Source of the DNA: Umezawaea sp036375055
GTDB lineage: Bacteria; Actinomycetota; Actinomycetes; Mycobacteriales; Pseudonocardiaceae
DNA length: 64,000 nucleotides
NCBI RefSeq assembly: GCF_036375055.1
Contig: NZ_DASUSQ010000107.1
Location: 28,290 to 92,289 of the forward strand
Direction: 5' to 3'
The position numbers and the translations under genes are program-made. Below, piece after piece: positions 17,403 to 26,400 of this stretch. Below the pieces are notes generated by a model. The model worked only from the letters and a program-made list of their open reading frames with translations. It was not told the origin of the DNA and did not search any database. Position 1 is the stretch's first letter. Each line of letters starts with the position of its first letter.

Positions 17403-19691
17403 GTGGGTCCGCACGACGCTTCGCACCTGGTGCCGCTGGACGGCGCCGGGTGGCACGTGTGGCGGGACTTCGTCCTGCGCAGCGCCGGTTTCCCCGCCGC
17501 CGACGTGCTGCTGCTCGGCGACCCCGAGCTGGCCGCGTCCGCCGAGCGGTCGTGGCGGTCCGCCGACGACCTGGCCGGGTTCCGGCTGGAGTGGGAGCGG
17601 TGGCAGCGGGAGCTGGACCGACGGCTGCGGGCGCTGGCCGCCGACCCGCGCTTCCGGGAGGCCGTCGCCTGGCAGAACCCCGCGGTGGTGCGCAACGCGC
17701 TGGACGGCGTGCGCTCCCGCCGCGTCCCCGGCAGGCGCCCCGACCAGAGGCACGTCCTGGCGATGGCCAACTACCTCCAGCGCTACACCACCAAGAACGA
17801 CACCATCGGGTTCTTCGGGCCCGCGACCTGGGCGACGCTGACCGACGACGAGGCCGTGGTGCGGCTGCGCCCCGGTGCGGACCTGGTGACGGACCGGACG
17901 CTGTACTTCGAGGTCTGGGCCGTCGACGCGCTCGCCGCCCGCCTGTCGGAGCACCCCGACGTCCAGCCGTGGCTGGTACCGCGCCCGGTCGGCGGCTGCT
18001 GGCTGGACGGCGACGTCCTGCGCAGGCCGCACGGGGACCCGGTGCGCCTGAGCCCCGGCCACGCCGCGCTGCTGCGCGCCTGCGACGGCACCAGGACCGT
18101 TCGCGACCTGGGTGCGGACGCGCTGCCGACGCTGCTGGGGTGGCGGGACGGCGAACTCGTGCACCTCACCCTCGAAGGTCCGGTGGAGGCGCACCCGGAG
18201 CGGACCCTGCGCGCCAAGCTGGCGCTGATCGGCGATCCGGTGACGCGGCGGTGGGCACTGGGCCAGCTCGACGAACTGGTGCGGGCCCGCGACACCGCCG
18301 CCGCCGCGGCGGGCGACGCGGACGAGGTGCTGGCGGCGGTCGCCGACCTGGGCGAGACCTTCCACCGCCTCACCGGACGGGACGCGACCCGGCGCCACGG
18401 CGAGTCCTACGCGGGCCGGGGGCTCGTCTACGAGGACTCGCGCCGGGCGGTCGACCTGGAACTGGGCCTGCCGGTGCGGCGGGCCGTCGGCGCACCGCTC
18501 GGGCTCCTCGCCGACAGCGCCCGCTGGCTGGTCGCCCGCGCGGCCCGCGACTACCTCGACCTGCTGGACCGGCTGTTCGACTCGTGCCTGGCCCACGACG
18601 GCGGGACCTCGGTGCCGCTCGCACGGCTGCTCGGGGTGGCCACGCCCCACCTGGTGGTCCGATCAGGACCGCCGCGCCCGGTCGCCGCCGCCGTGGCGGA
18701 GTTCCAGGAGAGGTGGGCGCGCGTCCTGGCCGTACCGCCCGGTGTGCGCGAGCACCGGGTTCAGGCAGACCGGATCGCCGAGCGGGTGGCCGAGCTGTTC
18801 CCCGCCTCCCCGCCGCCGTGGTCGTCCGCCCGCTACGTCGCCCCCGACCTGATGATCGCCGCCGACGGGCTCGACGCCCTGCGGCGCGGGGAGTTCACGG
18901 TCGTGCTCGGCGAACTGCACCTCGCGACCAACACCACCGAGAGCAGGATGTTCGTCGAACGGCACCCCGACCGCGCCGCGCTGCTGGCCGCGAGCGAGCA
19001 GGACCACGCGGGCCGCCGGATCTACTCCGTGCCCACCAAGGACTGGCCGCAGGTCAACTCCAGGGTCTACCCGGCGGCGCTGCTGTCGGAGCGGTTCCGC
19101 TACTGGTGCCTGCACGACGACGACAGCGGCGCCCCCGGCCCGGTGGTGCCGTCCGCCGCGCTGGAGGTGCACCGCGAGGCCGGGCGGCTCGTCGTGCGCT
19201 CCCGGCGCGGGGACGGCGACTTCGACCTGCTGGAACTGCTGGGCGAGCAGCTGTCGGCCGCCGTGGTCGACGCCTTCCGGCCGCTGCCGCCCGCCCCGCA
19301 CCGGCCGAGGATCTCGATCGACCGGCTGGTGCTGGCCAGGGAGACCTGGTCGTTCCCGCCCGCCGAGATCGGGTGGGCGACGGCGAAGCAGCCGGTGGAC
19401 CGGTTCCGCGGCGCCCAGCGCTGGAGGGCCGAGCACGGCCTGCCGAGGCTCGCCTTCTACCGGGTGCGCGGGGAACGCAAGCCGATCTTCCTCGACTTCA
19501 CCTCCGGTCCGCTGGTCGACCGGTTCGCCAAGGCGGTGCGCCAGGCGGGCGGCCTGCCGAGGCCCGAGCCGGTGACGGTCGCGGAGATGCTGCCCGACCT
19601 GTCGCAGAACTGGCTGGAGGACGCCACCGGGGCCGGTTACACCTCCGAACTCCGGATGGTGCTCGTGGACGACGGGGAGGCCGTGGCATGA
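17403..19691 (+). CDS. LanB-like (lantibiotic dehydratase N-terminal domain) protein
   Basis: A 762-residue protein, GTG start ten bases after the preceding stop. Its layout matches stand-alone lantibiotic dehydratase-type proteins: MANYLQRYTTKNDTIGFFGP near residues 120-140, conserved Arg/Lys-rich and RYVAPDLMI blocks in the middle, and a closing segment with KPIFLDF, EMLP and YTSELRM. In class I lanthipeptide dehydratases this region glutamylates Ser/Thr using glutamyl-tRNA; in PEARL-type relatives it adds amino acids to a peptide C-terminus. No separate elimination domain follows and no precursor peptide is visible, so a tRNA-dependent aminoacylation of a carrier-bound or free product is possible. 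The family call is moderately sure, the function is not. Confidence 0.6.
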   Translation: MGPHDASHLVPLDGAGWHVWRDFVLRSAGFPAADVLLLGDPELAASAERSWRSADDLAGFRLEWERWQRELDRRLRALAADPRFREAVAWQNPAVVRNALDGVRSRRVPGRRPDQRHVLAMANYLQRYTTKNDTIGFFGPATWATLTDDEAVVRLRPGADLVTDRTLYFEVWAVDALAARLSEHPDVQPWLVPRPVGGCWLDGDVLRRPHGDPVRLSPGHAALLRACDGTRTVRDLGADALPTLLGWRDGELVHLTLEGPVEAHPERTLRAKLALIGDPVTRRWALGQLDELVRARDTAAAAAGDADEVLAAVADLGETFHRLTGRDATRRHGESYAGRGLVYEDSRRAVDLELGLPVRRAVGAPLGLLADSARWLVARAARDYLDLLDRLFDSCLAHDGGTSVPLARLLGVATPHLVVRSGPPRPVAAAVAEFQERWARVLAVPPGVREHRVQADRIAERVAELFPASPPPWSSARYVAPDLMIAADGLDALRRGEFTVVLGELHLATNTTESRMFVERHPDRAALLAASEQDHAGRRIYSVPTKDWPQVNSRVYPAALLSERFRYWCLHDDDSGAPGPVVPSAALEVHREAGRLVVRSRRGDGDFDLLELLGEQLSAAVVDAFRPLPPAPHRPRISIDRLVLARETWSFPPAEIGWATAKQPVDRFRGAQRWRAEHGLPRLAFYRVRGERKPIFLDFTSGPLVDRFAKAVRQAGGLPRPEPVTVAEMLPDLSQNWLEDATGAGYTSELRMVLVDDGEAVA

Positions 19692-20695
19692 GCGCGGAGA
19701 TCGCGATCGACGTCCGGGCGCTGTCGAAGTCCTTCGTGGTGACCGAACGGGAACCCGGCCTGCGGGCCGCCGTGGGGAACCTGGTGCGGCGCAGGACCCG
19801 CACCGTCCACGCCGTCGAGGACGTCACCCTGACCGTGGCGCGCGGCGAGGTGGTCGGCTTCCTCGGTGCCAACGGCGCGGGCAAGACCACGGTGCTGAAG
19901 ATGCTCTCCGGCCTGCTGCACCCCACCTCGGGTGCGGCGACCGTGCTGGGGCACGTGCCCGCCCGGCGGGAGCGCGAGTACCTGCGCCGGATGGCGCTCG
20001 TGATGGGCAACCGCCACCAGTTGCAGTGGGACCTGCCCGCCTCGGACTCCTACGAGCTCAACCGCGCGATCTACCAGGTCCCCCCGGCGCGGTTCCGGCG
20101 CACGCGCGAGGAACTGGTGGAGCTGCTGGAGATCGGGGACCTGATCAGGAAACCGGTGCGCACGCTGTCGTTGGGCGAGCGGATGAAGGCGGAGCTGGTC
20201 GGTTCGCTGCTGCACCGGCCGGAGGTGCTGTTCCTCGACGAACCCACGCTCGGGCTGGACGTGACGATGCAGAAGCGGGTGCGGTCCTTCGTCGCCGAGT
20301 ACAGCAGGCGCCACGGCGCCACCGTCCTGCTCACCAGCCACTACATGGCCGACGTGCAGGCGCTGTGCAGGCGGGTGGTGGTGATCCACCGCGGCGGGCT
20401 GCTGTTCGACGGCGACCTGTCCGCGCTGGGCGAGGAGTTCGCCGCACACCGGGAGATCGAGGCGACGCTCGACGAGGTGGACCCCGACCTTCGGGGCTGC
20501 GGTCAGGTGCTCTCCTCCGAAGGGGGGCGCGTCCGGCTGCGGGTGCCCCGCGCGACCGCGCCCGCCGCCATCGCGAAGCTGCTGTCCGAGCACAACGTCC
20601 TCGACCTGACCGTGGAGGCGCCGCCCGTCGAGGACGTCATCGGGCAGGTCTTCTCCTCCGGGACCGCGGGCGCGGTGGCGGAGGTGCCGCGATGA
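19688..20695 (+). CDS. ABC transporter ATP-binding protein
   Basis: A 335-residue nucleotide-binding subunit starting at ATG inside the previous stop. Walker A is GANGAGKTT (about residues 59-67), the signature is LSLGERMKAEL, Walker B VLFLDEPTLGLD, and the switch His lies in LLTSHYMAD. The C-terminal 80 residues are the regulatory extension of ABC-2-type drug exporters (DrrA-like). It is followed by two membrane genes with overlapping starts, forming a complete exporter, most likely for the peptide product and self-protection. Confidence 0.9.
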   Translation: MSAEIAIDVRALSKSFVVTEREPGLRAAVGNLVRRRTRTVHAVEDVTLTVARGEVVGFLGANGAGKTTVLKMLSGLLHPTSGAATVLGHVPARREREYLRRMALVMGNRHQLQWDLPASDSYELNRAIYQVPPARFRRTREELVELLEIGDLIRKPVRTLSLGERMKAELVGSLLHRPEVLFLDEPTLGLDVTMQKRVRSFVAEYSRRHGATVLLTSHYMADVQALCRRVVVIHRGGLLFDGDLSALGEEFAAHREIEATLDEVDPDLRGCGQVLSSEGGRVRLRVPRATAPAAIAKLLSEHNVLDLTVEAPPVEDVIGQVFSSGTAGAVAEVPR

Positions 20696-21528
20696 CGGTG
20701 GTGCGGGAGCGTCCGGCGGCGAGGCTGCGAGCGCTGGCGGACTTCTACGTCCAGGCGGGCAAGCTCTCCGCCGTCCAGCACTTCAGCTACCGGGCGGCCA
20801 ACTACCTGTTCCTGGTCGGCATGCTCGCGGAACCGGTGATCTACCTCGTGGTGTGGCGGACCGTCGCCGAGGCCAAGGGCGGCAGCGTGGGCGGCTACAC
20901 CGCGGGGTCGCTGGCGGCCTACTACATCCTGTGGACCCTGGTCCGGAACATGAACCTGGTCTACGCGCCCCCCGGTTTCGAGTGGCGCATCGCCAGCGGC
21001 CGGATGTCGGGACGGCTCCTGCTGCCGGTGCACCCCGTCCACCACGACCTCGCCGGGTTCGCCGGGGCCAAGGTCGTCTGGATCGTGCTGTGGCTGCCGA
21101 TCGCGGCGCTGCTGACGTGGGTGTTCGAGCCGACGATCGACGTCCGCCCGGTGCAGGTGGCGGTGTTCCTGGTCGCGATCTGGGGCGCGTTCGTCATCCG
21201 GTCGCTGCTGCTGTGGCTGCTCGGCCTCGTCACGTTCTGGACCACCCGCGCCAGCGCGCTGTTCGAGCTGTACCTGGTGTTCGAACTCCTGCTGTCGGGA
21301 CGGCTCGTGCCACTGGCCCTGCTGCCCGACTGGGCGCGGTCGGTCGCCGACCACCTGCCGTTCAAGTGGACGTTCGGCTTCCCCATCGACTCGCTGGTGA
21401 GCAGCCGGTCCACCGCGTGGCTGCTCGGCGGCCTCGCCGCGCAGGCGCTGTGGATCGCGGTCGGCGCGGCGGCGGTGGCCGTGGTGTGGAAGCGGGCCGT
21501 GCGCCGGTACGCGGGGGTGGGCGCGTGA
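20692..21528 (+). CDS. ABC-2 type transporter permease subunit 1
   Basis: A 278-residue polytopic membrane protein (ATG overlapping the ATPase stop). About six hydrophobic spans are visible: YLFLVGMLAEPVIYLVVW, AYYILWTLV, VVWIVLWLPIAALLTWVF, VQVAVFLVAIWGAFVI, LLLWLLGLVTF and a C-terminal LGGLAAQALWIAVGAAAVAVVW. The pattern matches the DUF990/ABC-2 permease group. With the permease at 21528 it would form a heterodimeric channel driven by the ATPase at 19688. Confidence 0.85.
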   Translation: MTVVRERPAARLRALADFYVQAGKLSAVQHFSYRAANYLFLVGMLAEPVIYLVVWRTVAEAKGGSVGGYTAGSLAAYYILWTLVRNMNLVYAPPGFEWRIASGRMSGRLLLPVHPVHHDLAGFAGAKVVWIVLWLPIAALLTWVFEPTIDVRPVQVAVFLVAIWGAFVIRSLLLWLLGLVTFWTTRASALFELYLVFELLLSGRLVPLALLPDWARSVADHLPFKWTFGFPIDSLVSSRSTAWLLGGLAAQALWIAVGAAAVAVVWKRAVRRYAGVGA

Positions 21529-22307
21529 TGGCCGGGCTGGTGTGGCGGTTCCTCCGCGTCCAGGTGCTCAACGAGGTCCAGTACCGCGCGAACTTCCTGG
21601 CGCGCCTGCTGAACTCCGCGCTGTCGCTGGTCACCGGCGCCGCCGTGCTCGCGCTGGTGTTCGGGGAGGTCGACCGGCTCAACGGCTGGACCTCCCAGCA
21701 GCTGCTGGTGGTGATGGGCGTGTTCACCATGATGAACGGCTTCGTGCAGATGGTGGTGATGCCCGCGGCGCTCAAGCTGCTCACCGACATCCAGGACGGC
21801 GACCTCGACCACGTGCTGACCAAACCGGCCGACGCGCAGCTGGTGGTCAGCGTCCGCGCGGTGCGGCTGTGGCAGGGGCTCGACCTGCTCACCGGTGCCG
21901 GGGTGGTCGCGGTCGCCGTGGTGTGGCTCGGCGACGGCGTCGCCCCGCTCGCCCTGGTCGCGTTCGCGGTGTCGCTGGTGCTGGGCGCGGTGCTCGTCCA
22001 CAGCTTCCTGATGATCGTCACCACCACGGCGTTCTGGTTCGTGCGGCTGGACAACGTCGCCGAGCTGTTCTCCGGGGTGTACCAGGCGGCGCGCTGGCCG
22101 GTGGGCCTCTACCCCGGCTGGCTGCGGGTGGGCCTGACCTTCCTGGTGCCGATCGGCCTGGCCGTCACCGTCCCCGCCGAGGCGCTCACGTCCCGGCTGA
22201 CGCTCCAGTCCCTCGCGACCCAGGCCGCGCTGGCGGTCGCGCTCGCGCTCGCGTCCAGGGCTCTCTGGAGGGCCGGGCTGCGCCGCTACTCCGGGGCCTC
22301 CGCCTGA
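21528..22307 (+). CDS. ABC-2 type transporter permease subunit 2
   Basis: A 259-residue membrane protein whose ATG overlaps the stop of its partner (TGATG). Hydrophobic spans include LVTGAAVLALVFG, LLVVMGVFTMMNGFVQMVVM, LLTGAGVVAVAVVWL, LALVAFAVSLVLGAVLV, a VGLTFLVPIGLAVTV segment and an Ala-rich last helix. Like its neighbour it ends in a short Arg-rich tail (LRRYSG versus VRRYAG), which supports a common origin of the two permeases by duplication. Confidence 0.85.
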   Translation: MAGLVWRFLRVQVLNEVQYRANFLARLLNSALSLVTGAAVLALVFGEVDRLNGWTSQQLLVVMGVFTMMNGFVQMVVMPAALKLLTDIQDGDLDHVLTKPADAQLVVSVRAVRLWQGLDLLTGAGVVAVAVVWLGDGVAPLALVAFAVSLVLGAVLVHSFLMIVTTTAFWFVRLDNVAELFSGVYQAARWPVGLYPGWLRVGLTFLVPIGLAVTVPAEALTSRLTLQSLATQAALAVALALASRALWRAGLRRYSGASA

Positions 22308-22340
22308 CCACGACCGTCCCGACCCGACAGGGAGAACCCG

Positions 22341-23384
22341 ATGGACATCAGCCTGTTCTACTTCGCCGACGACGCCTCGGGCGACGACCGAGGGCGGTAC
22401 GACCTGCTGCTGGACGGCGCCCGCTTCGCCGACGAGGCGGGGCTGACGGCGGTCTGGACGCCCGAGCGCCACTTCCACCGGTTCGGCGGCCTGTACTCCA
22501 ACTCGGCGATCACCGGCGCGGCCGTGGCGTCGGTGACGAAGAGGATCGGGGTCAGGGCGGGCAGCGTCGTGCTGCCGCTGCACGATCCGATCCGGGTGGC
22601 CGAGGAGTGGTCGATGGTCGACAACCTCTCCGACGGCCGGGCCGCGGTGGCCTTCGCCTCCGGCTGGCACGCGGTGGACTTCCTGCTGCACCCCGACCCC
22701 ACCCGCGCCTACGCCGACCGGCGGGCGCTGTTGGCCGAGCACGTCGAGGTGGTGCGCGCGCTGTGGGCGGGGAACAGCATCACCAGGACCGACGGCAGCG
22801 GCGGGACGTCCACGGTGCGGATCTTCCCGACCCCCGTGCAGCCGGAACTGCCCTTCTGGATCACCAGTTCCGGCAACCCCGAGACGTTCCGCACCGCGGG
22901 CAGGCTCGGCGGGAACCTGCTCACCCACGTGCTCGGCCAGCGACCGGCCGTGCTGGCCCGCAACATCGGCGTCTACCGGGACGCCCTGCGCGCCGCGCAC
23001 GGACCCGACGCGCGCGGCCACGTGACCCTGATGCTGCACACCTACCTGGGCACGTCCGACGACCAGGTCCTGGAGGAGGTCCGCGAGCCGTTCAGCCGCT
23101 ACCTGGCCAGCTCGCTGGACCTGACCACCCGCTCCGGTCCGACCACGGAGGGCATCGACGAGGTGAGCGAGGCCGACGCGGAGGCGCTGGTGCGGCGCGC
23201 CTTCGACCGCTACTCGAGGGAGAGCGGGCTGTTCGGGTCCCTGGCCACGGCGCACCGCGCGGTGAGCGCGTTCGCGGAGGCGGGCGTGGACGAGATCGCG
23301 TGCCTCGTCGACTTCGGCGTCGACCGGAAGTCGGTGCTGCGGGGCATGGACCACCTCGGGGAACTCGTCGCCGACCTGCGCTGA
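22341..23384 (+). CDS. Luciferase-like flavin monooxygenase, natural-product type
   Basis: A 347-residue TIM-barrel oxidoreductase of the bacterial luciferase superfamily, ATG preceded by AGGGAGAA. It carries the block typical of the NRPS/PKS-associated subgroup: DISLFYFADD opening, TPERHFHRFGGLY, GSVVLPLHDPIRVAEEWSMVDNLS and FASGWHAVDF, then LMLHTYLG further on. This subgroup usually occurs as a domain inserted in assembly lines, where it oxidises carrier-bound chains using reduced flavin and oxygen. A clear paralogue is embedded in the NRPS-PKS on the opposite strand. This free copy lies directly before the NRPS gene and may act on its carrier-bound amino acids. Confidence 0.9.
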   Translation: MDISLFYFADDASGDDRGRYDLLLDGARFADEAGLTAVWTPERHFHRFGGLYSNSAITGAAVASVTKRIGVRAGSVVLPLHDPIRVAEEWSMVDNLSDGRAAVAFASGWHAVDFLLHPDPTRAYADRRALLAEHVEVVRALWAGNSITRTDGSGGTSTVRIFPTPVQPELPFWITSSGNPETFRTAGRLGGNLLTHVLGQRPAVLARNIGVYRDALRAAHGPDARGHVTLMLHTYLGTSDDQVLEEVREPFSRYLASSLDLTTRSGPTTEGIDEVSEADAEALVRRAFDRYSRESGLFGSLATAHRAVSAFAEAGVDEIACLVDFGVDRKSVLRGMDHLGELVADLR

Positions 23385-23414
23385 CCGCCGGACCGACCAG
23401 AAGGGGAACGCCTC

Positions 23415-26400
23415 ATGGACCACAACACCTCAGCCCGGTCGCTGCACCGGCTCGTCGAGGACTCCGCCGCCCGCACGCCGGACGCGGTCGCGGTCGTCAC
23501 GCCCGACCGCACCCTGACCTACCGCGAGCTCGACGGGCTGGCCGAGGCCGTGGCCGTCGGGCTGCGGCCGGTCGTCGGCCGGGACGAACTCGTCGCGGTC
23601 GCCCTGCGCAAGGGGTGGGAGCAGGTCGTCGCGGTGCTCGGCGTCCTCAAGTCGGGAGCCGCCTACCTGCCCGTCGACCCCGGCCTGCCCGAGGCCCGGC
23701 TGCGCCAGGTCCTGGAACTGGCGCGGTGCCGGATCGCGCTCACCCGGCCCGGTCTGCTCTGCGGGCTGACCGGCGTGGAGCAGTCCTTCGTGGACGAACG
23801 GCTGACCGCGGTGGCGGGCCCGCCCTCCCCCGACCTCCCAGGGGACCTGGCCTACGTCATGTTCACCTCGGGGTCCACCGGTGTGCCCAAGGGCGTGATG
23901 ATCGAGCACGGCGGCGTCACCGAGACGGTGCTGGAGGTCGACCGCAGGTTCGGGGTCGGGCCCGCCGACCGGACCCTCGGCCTGTCGTCGCTGAGCTTCG
24001 ACCTGTCCGTCTACGACGTCTTCGGGCCGCTGGCCGTCGGCGGCGCGGTCGTGCTGCCCGACGCCGACGCCGCGGGCGATCCCGAGCACTGGGTCGAGTC
24101 GATGCTGCGGCACGGGGTCTCCGTGTGGCACAGCGTGCCCGCGCTGATGGGGATGCTCCTGACCTGGCTGGAGGACACCGGGACGCCCGCGCCCCCGGCG
24201 CTGCGGCTGGTCATCCTGACCGGTGACTGGATCCCCGTCGACCTGCCGGACCGGATCCGCGCGCACTTCCCGGACGCCACCCTGGTCAGCATGGGCGGAT
24301 CCACCGAGGACTCCATCTACTCGCTGGTCCACGTCATCGACGAGGTCGACCCGACCTGGACCAGCATCCCCTACGGCGTCCCGCTGCCGGGTGAGGGCTG
24401 CCTCGTGCTCGACGACGACCTGCGGCCGGTGCCGGACGGCCTGACCGGTGAGCTGTGCATCACCGGTACCGGGTTGGCGAGGGGCTACTGGCGCGATCCC
24501 GAGCGCACCGCGGCGAGCTTCCCGACCCGCCCCGACACCGGGGAGCGCCTGTACCGCACCGGGGACCGGGGCCGGGTGATGCCCGACGGCGCGATCGAGT
24601 TCCTGGGCAGGGCCGACAACCAGGTGAAGGTCAACGGGTTCCGGATCGAACTGGGCGACGTCGAGGCCGCGCTGCTGGCCTGCCCCGGCGTCCGCGGCGC
24701 GGTGGCCGTCGCCACCGGTCCCCGGACCGCGCTGACCGGGCTCACCGCCTTCGTCGTCGCCGAGGACTTCGACCCCGCGCGGGTCGAGGCGCGCCTCGTC
24801 GAGCTGCTGCCCGCCTACATGGTGCCCGGTGCCCTCCGCCCGCTGCCCGCGTTCCCGTTGAACGGCAACGGGAAGGTCGACCGCTCCGCGCTGCGCGAGC
24901 TGGCCGCCGAGTCCGGTCGGACCGACGACGACGAGCCGCCGAGGCCGGGGGTCGAGCAGCTCGTCGCCGACCTGATCGCGGACCTGGTCGGACGTCCGGT
25001 CACCAGCCGCACGGCCCACTTCTTCGACCTGGGCGGCAACTCCCTGCTCTCCGCGCAGGTCGCCACCCGGCTGCGGCGCGTGTTCGACGTGGACGTGCCC
25101 ACCGGGCTCGCGCTGTCCCACCCCACCGTGGAGCGCATGGCGCTCGCGCTGGGCGGGGCACCCGCGCGTGCGGCGAGCACCGAACCGCCCCTGGTGCCGA
25201 CGTCCGTCGCGGGCGCGCCGTCGCCGGTGTCGTTCGGGCAGGAGCAGGTCTGGTTCCTCGACCGGCTCGTGGGCGGCAACCGCGCCTACCACTTCCAGTG
25301 CGGCGTGCGGTTCACCGGAGACCTGCGGCCGGACCTGGTCCAGCGCGCGCTCACCGAGGTCGTCGCCCGGCACGAGGTCCTGCGCACCACCTTCCACGAC
25401 TCCCTCGACGGACCGGTGCAGGTCGTGCACCCGCCCACCGAGGTCCCCCTCCCCCTGGAGGACCTCCGCCACCTCCCGGAGTCCGAGCGCGAGGCCGCGC
25501 TGGCGCGCGGGCAGCGGGAGGAGATCGCCCGCTCGTTCGACCTGGAGCACGGGCCGCTGATCGTCTGGAAGCTCTACCGCGTCGCCGACGACGACTGGGT
25601 GATCACCGAGACCGAGCACCACCTGGTGCACGACGGCTGGTCGGTCGCCGTGCTCTGGCGCGAGGTGTCCGAGCTCTACGGCGCGTGGGTCCGCGGCGCG
25701 GAGCCCGCGCTCGCCCCGCTCCCGGTCCAGTTCGCCGACTTCTCGGCCTGGCAGCGGGAGCGCTACCTCGGCGGCAGGCGCGCCGAGGTGCTCCCCTACT
25801 GGAAGCGCAAGCTCGCCGGGGTGACGCCGTTCGACCTGGCCGTCAGCCGCCCCCGGCCCGCGAAGCAGACGTTCAGCGGACGGGCGCTGCGCGTCGCGCT
25901 GCCCGGACCGCTCTACGCCGGGCTGCGCGAGTTCGCCGCCGCCGAGGGGCTGTCGCTGTTCGTGCTGATGTTCTCGGCGTTCACCCTGCTCATGCACCGC
26001 TACAGCGGCGCGCGGGACCTGTGCGTCGGCTCGTGGATGGCGAACCGGGACCGCGTGGAAACCGAGAACCTGATCGGGATGCTCGTCAACATGGTGGGGC
26101 TGCGGACCGAGGTCACCGGTGCCGAGTCGTTCCGCGAGCTGGCCTCGCGGACCAGGACCGCGGTGCTCGAAGCGCTGGCCCACCAGGACGCCCCGTTCGA
26201 GGACGTGGTGCGCGAGCTGAACCTGCCCCGCGACGCCAGCCGCAACCCGCTGGTGCAGACGTGCTTCAGCTTCCACGACTCCCCCGTGCCGCCCTTCGAC
26301 TGGCCGGACGCGGTGGGCACGCTCACCGAGTACCACAACGACACCGCCAAGTTCGACGTCAACGTGGTCGTCGTGCCGAGGGCCGAGCAGCTCCGGACCT

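Noticed and set aside
20961..23423. Minus-strand open frame of about 820 codons opposite the ABC permease and monooxygenase genes
   Set aside because: No domain, while the plus strand has clear membrane proteins and a luciferase-like enzyme.
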